Positions 12,231 to 23,947 of a stretch of DNA of 64,000 nucleotides are shown here, one piece after another. The first letter of the stretch is position 1; each line of letters opens with the position of its first letter. The position numbers and the translations under genes were made by a program. The stretch is from Flaveria trinervia (taxonomy: Eukaryota > Streptophyta > Magnoliopsida > Asterales > Asteraceae), in the NCBI GenBank assembly GCA_025506515.1, contig CM046444.1, positions 76,069,533-76,133,532 of the forward strand, read 5' to 3'. The notes under the pieces were generated by a model, which was not told the origin of the DNA, ran no database searches, and was given only the letters and a program-made list of their open reading frames with translations.

Positions 12231-12244
12231 TGGCATCAAGAGCC
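12231..12244 (+). other. Primer binding site, element I (variant)
   Basis: TGGCATCAAGAGCC directly follows the LTR. It resembles the initiator-Met primer site TGGTATCAGAGCC with one substitution and one inserted base. Element B has a similar variant. Confidence 0.7.
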
Positions 12245-13779
12245 ACTTATACGAATGCATACATGTATAGATCTTTCCTTTCACGGTTTCATGGTGTGTT
12301 TCATCATATGGCCATAGCTTTTAGGGCTGTTGGTTGCCTCTTTTCTTTTCTTTTAAGATTATACTTTACATGCATATGTAATCTTAGAAAGCCTTGTCTC
12401 ATTGTTGATTTTTTTGCTTGGACAAAACCGAAAGTTTTCGGTTTGTTTAACCCTGGCCGAAAACTTTTGGACTCAAAAGGGGAACCATTTTAGCTAATAC
12501 CTTGTGTTTGGATTGGATGTGTTTTGTGTTGTGATATTGTTTGATTATTCAATTGGGTTGTAATATTTATTTATTTGGTTTGTAATCTATTTATTATTTA
12601 TGTTGGTTTGTAATAATAGGTAGATTAGTTGTATTACTTTTACTAGTAAAATGTATTAAGATATATTTTGTAAAAGATGTTCAACAAGACTTGGTTTCTT
12701 TGGTTTGGGCCATTTTAGGCCCAAATGGGCCTCATAGCCCAAGATTGGTTTTAAGCCCAATAACCAAAGCCCATAGCATGAAGGTCCAAGGAAGCTAGGA
12801 GCTGAAGTTGGAGCCCAAATAAAGCAAAATGATGACAACACAAAATGGACACTTGATGCATGAGGATGCGGGATCAAGTGGGAGTACACCATCTCAATGC
12901 CTTGTGTCATGTTTATGTTCTATCATTGACCCTGTTGGCACACTTGTTTTGGCCAACAAGTGTTGCCAAACCCATTGGCTATGGTTATGAACTTGTGGTT
13001 GTTTTATTATGCATGTATGGTTGATTTATGTTCATCTTATCTTATTATGGAATTGGATAGTTAAAACACGAAATCAACAACTCGCATAAAGTTGGTTCCT
13101 TAGAAATCAATAAGTAATAAAATGGGTTTTACCAAAGGTTATTGACTTCATAATTAATTGGGCTATTAAAAGGAATTTTGAAATAAGTTTTCAAACATAC
13201 TACCATGCATTTGAATGCATGCAAATGCAAGGTATGAAAATAGTTTTCCAAACTAGAATTTTGTAAAACTCAAAATCCCTTTTCAAACAAGTTTAACACC
13301 ATCCTTTTAAGCAACACTCAATTCACTTGTAACTTATTTATGGGATAAAGGTCACCTAACCATAAATATATAAACTTATGAAGTTGAGGTGAAATTACCA
13401 TATTTGTGGGATAAAGGTCACCTAACCACTTATATGTGTAAAGTCACACGTGTGTCTAAGTAGGACGACTTGATTTGGAAATCATGCATTAGGATCACCG
13501 AAGCATGACGTACAAACGGTGTTGATCGGATAAGCATGCCAAACAAAACATAAGATGTTTAAACCGATCCCATACACTAGAATTGTAATAGGTTACAATT
13601 GTCAAACGTTGAGTACCTTGTTGATTTAAATACAGGGATAAAGGTCACCTAACCGATATTTAAATGTAACGTTGGATTCTAGATTTCAATTATTAATTGT
13701 CTATGAGACATAAAAGGGTATTAATAATTAAAATACTTTGATATTAAAAATACTAAAATTGAACTTTGTTATATTGTAG
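12245..13779 (+). other. Element I leader with repeated 20-base motif
   Basis: A 1.5-kb untranslated leader with no convincing gene. It contains GGGATAAAGGTCACCTAACC at about 13342, 13410 and 13636, and element B's leader has matching copies. The leader ends TTGTAG immediately before the gag ATG, with TACTAAAA upstream, which resembles a 3' splice site. Confidence 0.7.
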
Positions 13780-14680
13780 ATGGCAAACAACAACAACGCA
13801 ATCCCGACCGTCCATAACCTATCGCTAAGAACCATCCTTGAAAAGGAACGTCTACACCATGGGAACTTCATGGATTGGTACCGAAACTTGAGAATCGTTC
13901 TCAAACAAGAAAAGATGTCCTATGTGTTAGACGATCCCATTCCTGATCAACCTGATGAAAATGACGTGGAGGCCTTTGCCGAGTGGGTTAAGTACACCGA
14001 AGACTCTGTGCAAGTCTCATGTCTCATGCTAGCGAGTATGATACCGATTTGCAAAAGGAATTTGGGAACCACAATGCCTATGACATGATCACCCAGTTGA
14101 AGGAAATGTTCCAACAACAATCACGGGTGGAGCGCTTCGAAACGGTTCGAGCACTTCATGCATGTCGAATGGACGAGACCCAATCGGTATCATCTTACGT
14201 TCTTAAGATGAAGAGCCACATTGATTGCCTTGAAAGGCTTAACTATCGTGTGTCCAACAAGTTGGCAACGGATTTGATCCTCAACTCCCTATCCAAGAAG
14301 TTTGATAGCTTCGTTATGAACTATAACATGAATGGATGGGATAAGAGCATTGGTGAGCTTCATTCAATGCTCAAAACAGCCGAGGCGGGCATGGGTAGAA
14401 AGGTTCTACCGGTCCTTATGATCAATGAAGGTGGTAGTAGGAAGAGGCACCTCCCTGACCCTAGGGCAAATGTTGCCAAAGTGAAGGGACATGTCAAGGG
14501 AAATGGTAAGGGTAAAGCAAGAGTAGAACCGCCCAAACTGAAAGAAAAGAAGCAAAAGGTTGCTCATGACGACCCGTGTTTTGAGTATGGTGAGGTAGGC
14601 CATTGGAAACACAATTGTTCGGTCTATCTCAAAGCGTTGAGATCGAAGAAGGACGCGGGGCAAACCTCAGGTACAATCTT
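13780..14680 (+). pseudogene. gag: Element I gag (near-complete, frameshifted)
   Basis: Family-1 gag from the ATG at 13780 (MANNNNAIPTVHNLSLRTI). The first frame runs to about 14088 and the second from about 14019 to 14918, so one frameshift lies near 14060. The C-terminal third is lysine-rich. The knuckle near 14576-14620 reads CFEYGEVGHWKHNC: the second zinc-ligand Cys is Tyr, so zinc binding should fail. No stop separates gag from protease. Confidence 0.88.
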
Positions 14681-17600
14681 TATGATACGTGTTGAGTTAA
14701 ATGTTATTTCTTCTAACACATCGGTATTGGATACCGGATGTGGAACTCATATTGCAATTTGTTGCAGGGGTTCGAAAGAAGTGAACATTATGCAAAAGGG
14801 GAATTATTCTCTTTATGGGCAATGGTGCAAAGGTTCACGTGGAAGCCCAACGAGACTACATTTTGAAGCTTCCAAGTGGCTTGGAAGTCATTTTAAAGAA
14901 TGTATTGTATGCTCCTAGCTTGACTAGGAACATTATTTCTGTTTCCCGTTTAAGACAATGTGATTATGATTTCAAGTTTGTTGACAATGATATTCATGTT
15001 TCTTTAAATCATGTGTTTTATTTTAAGGCTATACCTTATAATGGTATTTATGAATTGGTTCATAATAACACAACATATGATAGCTCTATGTACCAAGCAA
15101 CCACCAAGAGGGTCAAACTTAATTTTAGTGATTCCTATCTTTGGCATTGTCACCTTGGTCACATAAACAAGAATCGTATGCAAAAACTTCAAAATAATGG
15201 TCTTTTGAAAACCAATGAAAATGATTCATTTGATGTATCCGAGTCTTGTTTACAAGGTAAAATGACAAAGGCCCCTTTTAGTGGGACTAATGAAAGGGCA
15301 AAAGATTTATTAGGGATCATACATTCGGATGAATGTGGACCTTTTAAACCAACAACTAGGAATGGTGAAAGATACTTCATTACCTTTACCGATGACTATA
15401 GTCGATATGGATATGTGTACTTGTTAAGACACAAACATGAATCTTTTGAAATGTTCAAAATCTTCAAGAATGAAGTAGAAAATCAACTCAACAAAACGGT
15501 CAAGATTCTTCGTACAGATAGAGGAGGTGAATACCTTAGTAGTGAATTTCAAGAATATCTTAGAAGTTGTGGGATTGTCTGACAACTTACTCCACCGGGA
15601 ACACCACAACATAATGGTGTGTAGGAGAGGAGGAATCGGACTCTATTGGATATGGTTCGATCTATGATGGCTAGAAGCACACTACCTCTATCATTTTAGG
15701 GTTTCGCATTGCTCTCCGCGGCCCGTATTGTAAATATGGTCCCAACCAAGAAAGTTGAAAGGACACCTTTCGAAGTATGGCATGGAAGGGTTCCATCATT
15801 ATCATATTTAAAAGTTTGGGGGTGTGATGCTTATCCTAAGCAATATACTCAAAACAAACTGGAAGCCTGATCCACAAAGTGTGTCTTCATTGGATATCCT
15901 AGAGATTGTATTGGATATTATTTCTATGATCCAACAGAGCAGAAAGTGTTTATTGCTCGAAAAGCAGAGTTCTTGGAAACTAAGTTTCTTTCGGAAGAAA
16001 CTAGTGGAAGAGCAGTGGAACTTGAAGAGGTTCAAGATTCACAAAACGATACACAATTGGTTGATACTAGAAATCAACATGTGGATGTTGAGAATGATCA
16101 TATGGATGATCAAGATACATAAAACGTTCGTAGATCTGGTAGAATTAGTGTTCCTCCTGAGAGATGGATTTTTCATGGATGGATGCTATGTGGTAGATTC
16201 GGATGAACCAACCACATACCATGATGCAATGTCAAAACCTGATTTTGACAAATGGCAAGAAGCCATGAACGTTGAGATGCAATCCATGTATGATAACCAA
16301 GTTTGGGAATTGGTTACACCACCTCTTAAGTCCAAGATAGTTGGAAGTAAGTGGGTTTTCAAGAAGAAAACCGATATGCATGGAACTTGGATACTTATAA
16401 AGCTAGACTCGTAGCGAAAGGTTTCACTCAAACTCAAGGGATTGATTATGATGAAACTTCCTCCCCTGTGGCAATGCTAAAGTCTATTAGGATATTATTT
16501 GCCATAGCAGCATATTATGACTATGAGATTTGGCAAATGGATGTCAAAACTACTTTCCTTAATGGATATCTTGAGGAAGATGTCTATATGGAACAGCCTG
16601 AAGGGTTTTGTCGATCCAAAACATCCTAACAAGGTATGCAAGTTAAAGAAATCAATCTACGGATTGAAACAAGCGTCAAGAAGTTGGCATCACCATTTTG
16701 ATGATGAAGTAAAGAAATTTGGCTTCATCAAAAACGCTGACGAAGCTTGTGTGTATAAGAAAGCTAGTAGGAGCATTATTACTTTCCTTGTATTATATGT
16801 CGATGACATTCTACTTTTTGGAAATGACATTCCAACCTTGGAAGGTGTAAAAACCTGGCTTGGAAGCTGCTTTTCCATTAAGGATCTTGGTGAAGCCGCC
16901 TATATTTTGGGAATAAAGATCTATAGGGATAGATCAAGGCGGTTAATAGGTTTAAACCAAAGTGCATACATTGAAAAGATCTTGAAGAGGTTCAAGATGG
17001 AGAATTCTATAAAGGGGTTAGTACCTATTCAGAAAGGGACTATATTAAGCTCATCTCAATGCCCTAGTTCAAAGGTTGAACAAGAAAGAATGAATGGAGT
17101 CCCATATGCATCTGCTATAGGATCCATCATGTATGCAATGATATGTACTAGGCCGGACGTGTCATGTGCTGTAAGTATGACAAGTAGATATCAACAGAAT
17201 CCTGGTAATATTCATTGGATGGCTGTTAAGAGTATTTTGAAATATGTTCTTAATATATGGATCTGGTGAGGAGGAGCTCGTGGTAAAGGGTTACACGGAT
17301 GCGAGTTTCCAAACTGATCGAGATGATTCTCGATCATAGTCGGGATATGTCTTCATTATGAATGGAGGAGCAGTCTCGTGGAAGAGCTCAAAGCAAGATG
17401 TAGTGGCACTATCTACAACAGAATCAGAATACATCACCGCTTCATTGGCAGCTCAAGAAGCTGCGTGGCTTAGGAAGTTCATTGCTGATCTAGGGGTAGT
17501 TGCTACCATTCAAGACCCCCTAGAGATCTTTTGTGACAACGAGGGTGCGATTGCTCAAATCAAGGAACCTCGTGCTCATCAAAAGACTCCACACATTGAA

Positions 17601-17768
17601 CGAAGATTCAACTACATAAGGGATGAAGTTGAAAAGGGAAAGATATGTATTCGCAAAGTTCACACCGATCAAAACATTGCGGATCCATTCAGGAAGCTCC
17701 TAGATAGGTCAAAGCATGAAAGTCATACTTGTGCCCTAGGACTTCGATATTCTAGTGATTGGACTTGA
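14681..17768 (+). pseudogene. pol: Element I pol: protease, integrase, RT, RNase H
   Basis: The protease motif VLDTGCGTHI is near 14724-14753. The GAG-pre-integrase motif LWHCHLGH lies near 15140. Integrase runs from about 15290, with Asp in HSDECGP and in RTDRGGE. Three stops follow in integrase: TGA near 15580, TAG near 15622 and TAG at 15697-15699, the last shared with A and B. RT spans about 16260-17000 with intact YVDDILLFG near 16797. RNase H continues to the stop at 17768, with TESEY present at about 17420. Frameshifts occur near 14830, 16380 and 16610. The best-preserved family-1 pol here, but not translatable. Confidence 0.9.
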
Positions 17769-18534
17769 TCAAATTTTGTATTTGTATATTGGAACTTATG
17801 TTATTTGATTTTATTATCTGGTTACAAATTTCATTTGTTCTTCCTTTTAGCATGTTTAAATCCGTGAATAAATAAGTTATTTTAAATGTCCGTAGTCGAT
17901 CATACTTGTGGGAACAACTATGAATGTAAGACTATAATGAACTTCCATTGGTTGATATTCATAAGATATGAATATAGAGCAAAAGGTTGCTACCAATGTT
18001 CATTGATATCTATGGGATATAGATATTGGACCGACCCGCTCTCAATTATTTCTGCATAGAATCTTTGTGATTAGTCATAAGAGATATTGAGTAAAGGCGA
18101 ATATCATTGTATCCTCAGACCTGAGATACATATTGGGTCTTGATATTCACCAAGTGTTGTACTTTGACTTAGTTCTTTGCTGTTCTGAAAGATTGGCAGT
18201 ACATAAGGCTAGGTTCAGGTATGATATAAGGTGATTATGAGAGACGTATGTAGTCAAGATGGAATTTGTTTCTCTTATTCATGAGATTTGGATGTCTAAG
18301 GCCTATTAAAGTTAAATCATCGGAGAAAGACCATTCTGTGTCTCTAGGATTCAGCATGACATCTCAAACAAAAGGATAGATGATTGATTCACCTAAAACA
18401 TTTCAAGTAAGGTACTTAAAGAGGATGATGTTATTGAATGGCACTTAATCATATACATTAGGGGTAACAAACCGTTGCTAGGCGATATTTGCTGCTTGCA
18501 TCAACCTTCTATGAATCTTGTGCAAGTGGGGGAT
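17769..18534 (+). other. Element I 3' UTR and polypurine tract
   Basis: Noncoding and homologous to 3863-4632. The polypurine tract AAGTGGGGGA is at about 18524-18533, one base before the LTR. Confidence 0.8.
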
Positions 18535-19435
18535 TGAAAGACTTGATCTGCCCAAGATACATATTAAGTTGATATGGATAGTGTGATATGATCCAAGTTG
18601 GGTCGTACCCAATAACAAGCTAAACAAACACCTATAAATATTTATTCGTTAATAAGATCATAAAATAAATATTGACATCAATTTAAAGAAAATGGGTTTT
18701 CTAAATACATCGCTTTTGTAGATGAACATCATTATGTGGATAATTGTTCATGAGGTATTATTTGTTTCAATTTTTAAGTTTGTTAAATAATAACAAATAA
18801 AAGAGTGCTAAGTTTATTAAGTTAAAATTGGTTTCAACTTTATAAAATATGAGAATAAGTGTGTTTATTATAAAAAGGAGGTAAAATGGTTTTTAAAAAC
18901 CATTATTGGACTTTCGGCCGCCCAAGGGCCTTAAAAGTCCCACCTCTTTTTATTTGAGGAGAGCAAGACTTAATACACACACAATCCAATCTAGAACTCT
19001 CTCTCTCTTGCATGCAAAGGCCAAAAATCCTCTCAAAACTCACTCTCAAAAACGTTTTGGAGCTGGAAAAAGAGAAGAACATTCAGCAACTTCAAAGGTT
19101 TGAAGTTGTTGGAAAAATTGGTGTCGAAAACCTAGCATTCAAAGGGGTTTGTTGGTGGCTTGGGGTATCACTTACTTGAGGTCTTGTTAGTTGAAGATTA
19201 AGCTACAAAGTTCATCATTCTCAACTCTTATAGCTCGTTTTCTAACAGGTAGAAAGGTAGCATCTTAACATCTTATGGTTGTTTGTATGCATTTCGCATA
19301 TGGATCCATGGTTTGGGTTTAGCTTAACAAATTGGTTTGATAATCTATATATTAACAAGATTTTAAACTCTTAATCCGCTGTGTTTTCCTATAAATTAGC
19401 TATATGGACTTTGATAATCTTGTTAAATCCCTACA
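18535..19435 (+). repeat. Element I 3' LTR (901 bp)
   Basis: It matches 11327-12229 from TGAAAGACTTG to AATCCCTACA with scattered substitutions. It is followed by GACAA and then D's gag sequence. Confidence 0.92.
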
Positions 19436-21515
19436 GACAAAAGGAAGAAAATTGAGCCTGAATGAGAACACGAAGCTTGGATATGACAAATCCTAGGTAA
19501 AATGCTTCAACTGTGGCATGACTGGCCATTTCTCAAGATAGTGAAATGCTCCTAAAAGAACCAACCATTCAAGGAACTCTCTTGGTCAATCATCCTCACA
19601 GCCTAATTCAAGCTATCACTCAACCAACCATCAACAGCAGTACCATCATTCTCATCATCAACAAACATACCAAAATCACCCACAGCTGAAAAATCAAGCC
19701 CATGCAAGCAGTCAGCCTTCTGCCAATGCCCTTGTGATCAAACAAGATGGGATATGTGACTGGAGTGTGTATGCTGAGGACGTCAAGCCTCAATTCTAGA
19801 ATCATGCTCTCATGGCTCATATCAATGATGGACCATCTGCAATGCCTACTGTGGTAAAAACTAACCTTTGTAGTGAGAAATGCATAAATGAATTACAAGA
19901 GTATAGAGAACATAATCATAAAATGGCAGATAAAATAAAAGAAGAAAAGGTGAAGTCAAAATGATGAAGAGAGAACTAAAAAGTTTTGAAATCAAAATCA
20001 AATCTCTCATTTAAGATAGAAAAATTGCATGGTGAGAAATACAATCTTGCAGCTGAAAATGAGCTACTTAAAAGTTAGCTCAAGCTAAAGCTCAACAATC
20101 TATGACTGAAGTGAAACTTGAAACGTTTAAAATGTCTTCAGTCAAGCTGCAAGAAATGCGGGATTCACAAAAAGATCCAAAGGACATGTCAGGGATTGGG
20201 TACAATTCATGTCCTCCACCATAAAATGACAGTTACACTATCATACCTCGCTCTGTATCACTCTCTGAATCAATTGAACCTAAAATTGTGGAACCTAAAT
20301 CCGAAGTGAAACAAGTGACAAATGCTCAAAACAAACCTGATGTTTATTTTGAAACCAATAAGGACAAAATCAAGTTAGGACACCCAATCAAAATCAAAGA
20401 GTGTTCAGACAAGACAGTGATTGTCAAAAAACCATCAAGCCCTGTAAAAGCAATTGTACCTTTTATAAAATTCATACCATCTATTTTACAAAGGAAAAAG
20501 AAATATGTCAAAACAGTGAAACCCACTACTGAGACTAGTTCTGATAATGAGATTGTATCTCCACAAAATTCAAGCAAATGAGAAAAGGTTTCACTACAAA
20601 GAAACCAGCTGTAAAACTGAGTTCAACACACAACTTCATTAGACCCACAGTCATCCAAATTAAGGCAGGGAATTAGGTTTGATATCTTTAATAAAGAACA
20701 TGTTGACCAGTTTGAGAAAGAGGTGAGAAGTAGGTTGAAGAAACAGAAACTTCCCAGACAAATGACCAAGAGTAGTATTGTGAAACAATCTACAAAAAGG
20801 GCTGATTATGACTCATCACCTAAACAAAAGAAAGTGACACATCAAAAGAAAGTATCAGTTTGGTCACTCAAAGAAAAATCTGATTCAAGAAACAAACAAA
20901 TCTATTGTGATATTTGTGACATGTTCAATCACAAGACAGATAAATGCTTCTTCAATCAATATTGTTCTATCTGGGATATGAACAATCACTCCACCAAAAA
21001 TTGCTATTTCAACAAGTATTGTTCAATCTGTGACATGAACAATCACAATACATCTGATTCTTACTTCAATCAGAAGGGGTTGAGAATTCCAGAAAAGAAG
21101 CCCATCTCAACAACATCCACTGTGATGCATTCTATCAAACATCATCTTCATAATAATCAATCTAGGACTTCTACATCAACAAATGACATAAATAACTCAA
21201 AGGATTTAACGAAGGGTCAAAGAAATCATCTCACAATGAAACACAAACATGACCTTCCAAAGAAAAAATCAACTTTTGATAATGAAACTCGGGCTAAATT
21301 TTTACAAAGAATAGAAACCAATAATTTCAGTATTCATCTGAATCCTCAGTAGATGTAGATGAGATGACTCAACCAATTAATTACAAAAAATCTCCCAAAA
21401 CACCTTCATCTAAATCACCATTGAGAGGAAAATACGGAAATACCAGGAGGTGACTATCATGAATAGGAACGGGAAACCCAAGACCATCATGGCTTGGGTT
21501 CCTTATTCTAATTAG
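19436..21515 (+). pseudogene. gag: Element D gag, C-terminal part with zinc knuckles
   Basis: Continues D's gag after element I. The first knuckle (CFNCGMTGHFSR) begins at 19504; a TAG then falls just before the expected last Cys. A Gln/His-rich linker and a Lys/Glu-rich coiled-coil-like stretch follow (about 19840-20160, broken). At about 20905-21075, three copies of a 22-residue Cys/His unit lie in tandem; only the first (CDICDMFNHKTDKC) keeps all ligands. Gag ends at the TAG at 21513-21515, right after AWVPYSN. Pol then opens in the +1 frame. Confidence 0.8.
20905..21080 (+). repeat. Triplicated zinc-knuckle unit in D gag
   Basis: Three consecutive units of about 22 codons share the pattern Y/F-C-x-I-x-D-M-x-N-H. 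Unit 1 is a complete C-x2-C-x4-H-x4-C. Unit 2 has Trp for the second Cys. Unit 3 ends in Ser-Tyr instead of the last Cys. P1 and M1 have a single knuckle at the equivalent place. Confidence 0.8.
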
Positions 21516-21532
21516 TTCTTTTTATTTGTAGG
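21508..21532 (+). promoter_or_regulatory. Putative 3' splice site at gag/pol junction, element D
   Basis: CTAAT (21508-21512), a T-rich run, then TAG ending at 21531. The presumed branch A (21511) is 20 nt from the final G. The pol frame is open directly after the AG and closed (TAG) at it. P1 and M1 have the same spacing. Confidence 0.5.
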
Positions 21533-23947
21533 TTCATCCACATAGGTCTAATAGCCTATGGTATGTAGACAGTGGATGCTCCCGACACATGACTGGAGAT
21601 CGTTCCCTCCTTCATGATTTCAAGTACATACAAGGGACTACTGTGCCATTTGGTGGAGATTCAGAAGGTTGCAGGATTACAGGAGAAGGATCTGTGACAA
21701 ATGGGATGCTGAGCTTTGACAGAGTGAATTACTTTGAACAACTGAATTTCAATCTGCTAAGCGTGTCTCAGATCTGTGACAAAAAATATTCCACTCACTT
21801 TACAGACACTCACTGCTACATACTGAAACCTGGTCTTCAGATTCCTCGAGAATGGGTTGTCTTAAAGACTCCAAGGAAGAATAATACATATGTCTTAAAC
21901 CTGTGTTCTGCGTCACCTAAAGAAGAAACATGTCTTTTGTCTAAAGCATCATTTGATGAGTCACATCTTTGGCATAGACGTTTGGGGCACACTAACTTTA
22001 AAAATATGAACAAATTAGTCAAAGGAAACCATGTAATTTTTCTTCCTCAAAAAGAATTCAATTTTATTGATCAATGCTCAGCGTGCCTCAAAGGAAAACA
22101 ACACAAATCGTCTCACAAAACCAAGTTGGTGAACACTAACAATACTCCATTGTAGTTACTTCACATGGATCTTTTTGGACCAACTCATGTAATGAGTATG
22201 GGAAAGAAACAATATTGTTTAGTGATCATTGATGACTTTTCTCGATTCACATGGGTGTTCTTCCTACTTTATAAAAATGAAGCATCCCAAATCATTCAAG
22301 AATTTATCACCAAAATTGAAAATCACTTGATCTCAAAGTCAAAATAATAAGAAGTGATGATGGTACAGAGTTCAAAAATGAAAATATGATTTCTTTTTGT
22401 GCAACCAAATGCATTGCTCATCAATTCAGTGCAGCTAGAACTCCTTAACAAAGTGGGATAGCTGAAAGGCGAAATAGAACACTGATTGAAGCTGCAAGAA
22501 CCATGGTAGCCGATTCTAAACTGTCAATCACCTTCTGGGCAGAAGCAGTTAACACATCGTGCTTTGTGCAAAATCAAACTCTGATTGTTAAAGAAAGTAA
22601 CATGACACCGTATGAACAGATATTTCAAAGGAAACCGTTCATTGGATTCTTCAAATCATTTGGTTGTCCAGTCTCAATATTCAACACCCATGATCATTTG
22701 GGAAAATTTTCATCTAAGTCTGATGAAGGATTTTTTGTAGGTTATTCTTCCGTCTCAAAGGCTTATAGAGTGTTCAATCCTAGACTAAACATTATTCACG
22801 AATCCACAAATGTTGAATTCAAGGAACATTCGTTTCCCAAATCTACAAATGGTCCTGATTGGTTGTTTGATATTGACACTTTTACTAAATCATTTGACCA
22901 ATTTCACTTGTCTCATGTAGGAAATATATATTCAGGTGACACTTCATCAAATGTAGAAAGAAGGGAATATTATCCATTGATCCCACCTACATCTGATGAA
23001 CATATGAATGAAGATGTTCCTCTTCAAGCTGATCCAATCAGACAGTTGTCACAAAACCTTAGTGTTTCTTCTGAAGAAGGTCCCAGCATGGTACCATCTC
23101 ACTCAGATGACTTGTCACATGATATCAGAAATCAAAAACAAGCTTCTCATCGAGAAGAAACTCAAGGAACTTCAAATAATGCAAGCAACCTCAGTGTTGC
23201 TGAAGATGTAGCAGTTACTGTAACAGAAATTGACAATCTTCATAATTCAACAACAATACAAGATGATTGTGCCTCTGACCATAATGAACTAAATGATAGG
23301 TTCACTTATGTATCTAACAGCCAATAGGCCTGACATTATGTTTCGAGTTTGTGTGTGTGTTAGATATCAAGCTGATCCAAAAGAATCACATGTGAACGCA
23401 GTCAAGAGGATATTCAAATATTTGAAGGGAAAACTAGCTCTCGGATTATGGTATCCAAACGAAGGAGAATTTAATCTCTATGCCTACACAAACTGTGATT
23501 ATGAAGGATGCAACTTCAACAGAAAATCCACTTCTGGTGGTTGTCAATTTCTTGGTCCCAGACTAGTATCCTGGCAATGCAAGAAGCAGACAAATGTGTC
23601 TGTGTCCAAAGCCGAAGCTGAGTATATTGCTGCTTCTGCATGTTGCTCTCAAGTTCTCTGGATTCAAAACCAGATGCTTGATTATGGTTTTAACTTTTTG
23701 CATACACCAATTTCTATTGACAACACGGCTGTCTTTATAACTAATAATCCAGTTTAGCACTCAAAACAAAACATATTGAAATTAGATATCATTTTTTGAG
23801 AGACTATGCTGAAAAGGGTTAATCAAATTGATTCAAGTACCAACAGAAAATCAGTTAGCTGATTTGTATACAAAGGCATTTGAACCTAGTAGGTTTGAAT
23901 TTCTGGTTCAGTCAATTGGCATGATTAACCTTGAGAAAAATCTTTGA
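21532..23947 (+). pseudogene. pol: Element D pol with RT core deleted
   Basis: The protease opens with LWYVDSGCSRHMTG near 21558. The GAG-pre-integrase motif LWHRRLGH is near 21967. Integrase has Asp in HMDLFGP (22164) and in RSDDGTEF (about 22352), followed by ERRNRTLIEAARTM. The linker after integrase is open to about 23290, where sequence jumps to IGSLMYLTANRPDIMF, the end of RT. By comparison with P1, about 1 kb including YVDD is missing. RNase H (SKAEAEYIAASA) runs to the stop at 23945-23947, with breaks at about 22155, 22345 and 23757. Confidence 0.88.

Larger units (their letters stand above)
11327..19435 (+). mobile_element. Element I: family-1 copia nested in D gag
   Basis: Structurally complete 8.1-kb element: LTRs 11327-12229 and 18535-19435, primer site, leader, gag, pol, 3' UTR and polypurine tract. 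Its flanks are GAGAA (11322-11326) and GACAA (19436-19440), a target duplication with one mismatch. D's gag reads on across the site: the acidic region is at 11260-11326 and the zinc knuckle at 19504. The two LTRs look only a few percent different by eye, so it is fairly recent. Several stops and frameshifts interrupt gag-pol. Confidence 0.92.

Noticed and set aside
12230..12493. 87-codon open frame in element I leader
   Set aside because: It starts at the primer binding site (ATGGCATCAAGAGCC), so the ATG is part of that site. No homology to a protein family that I recognise.
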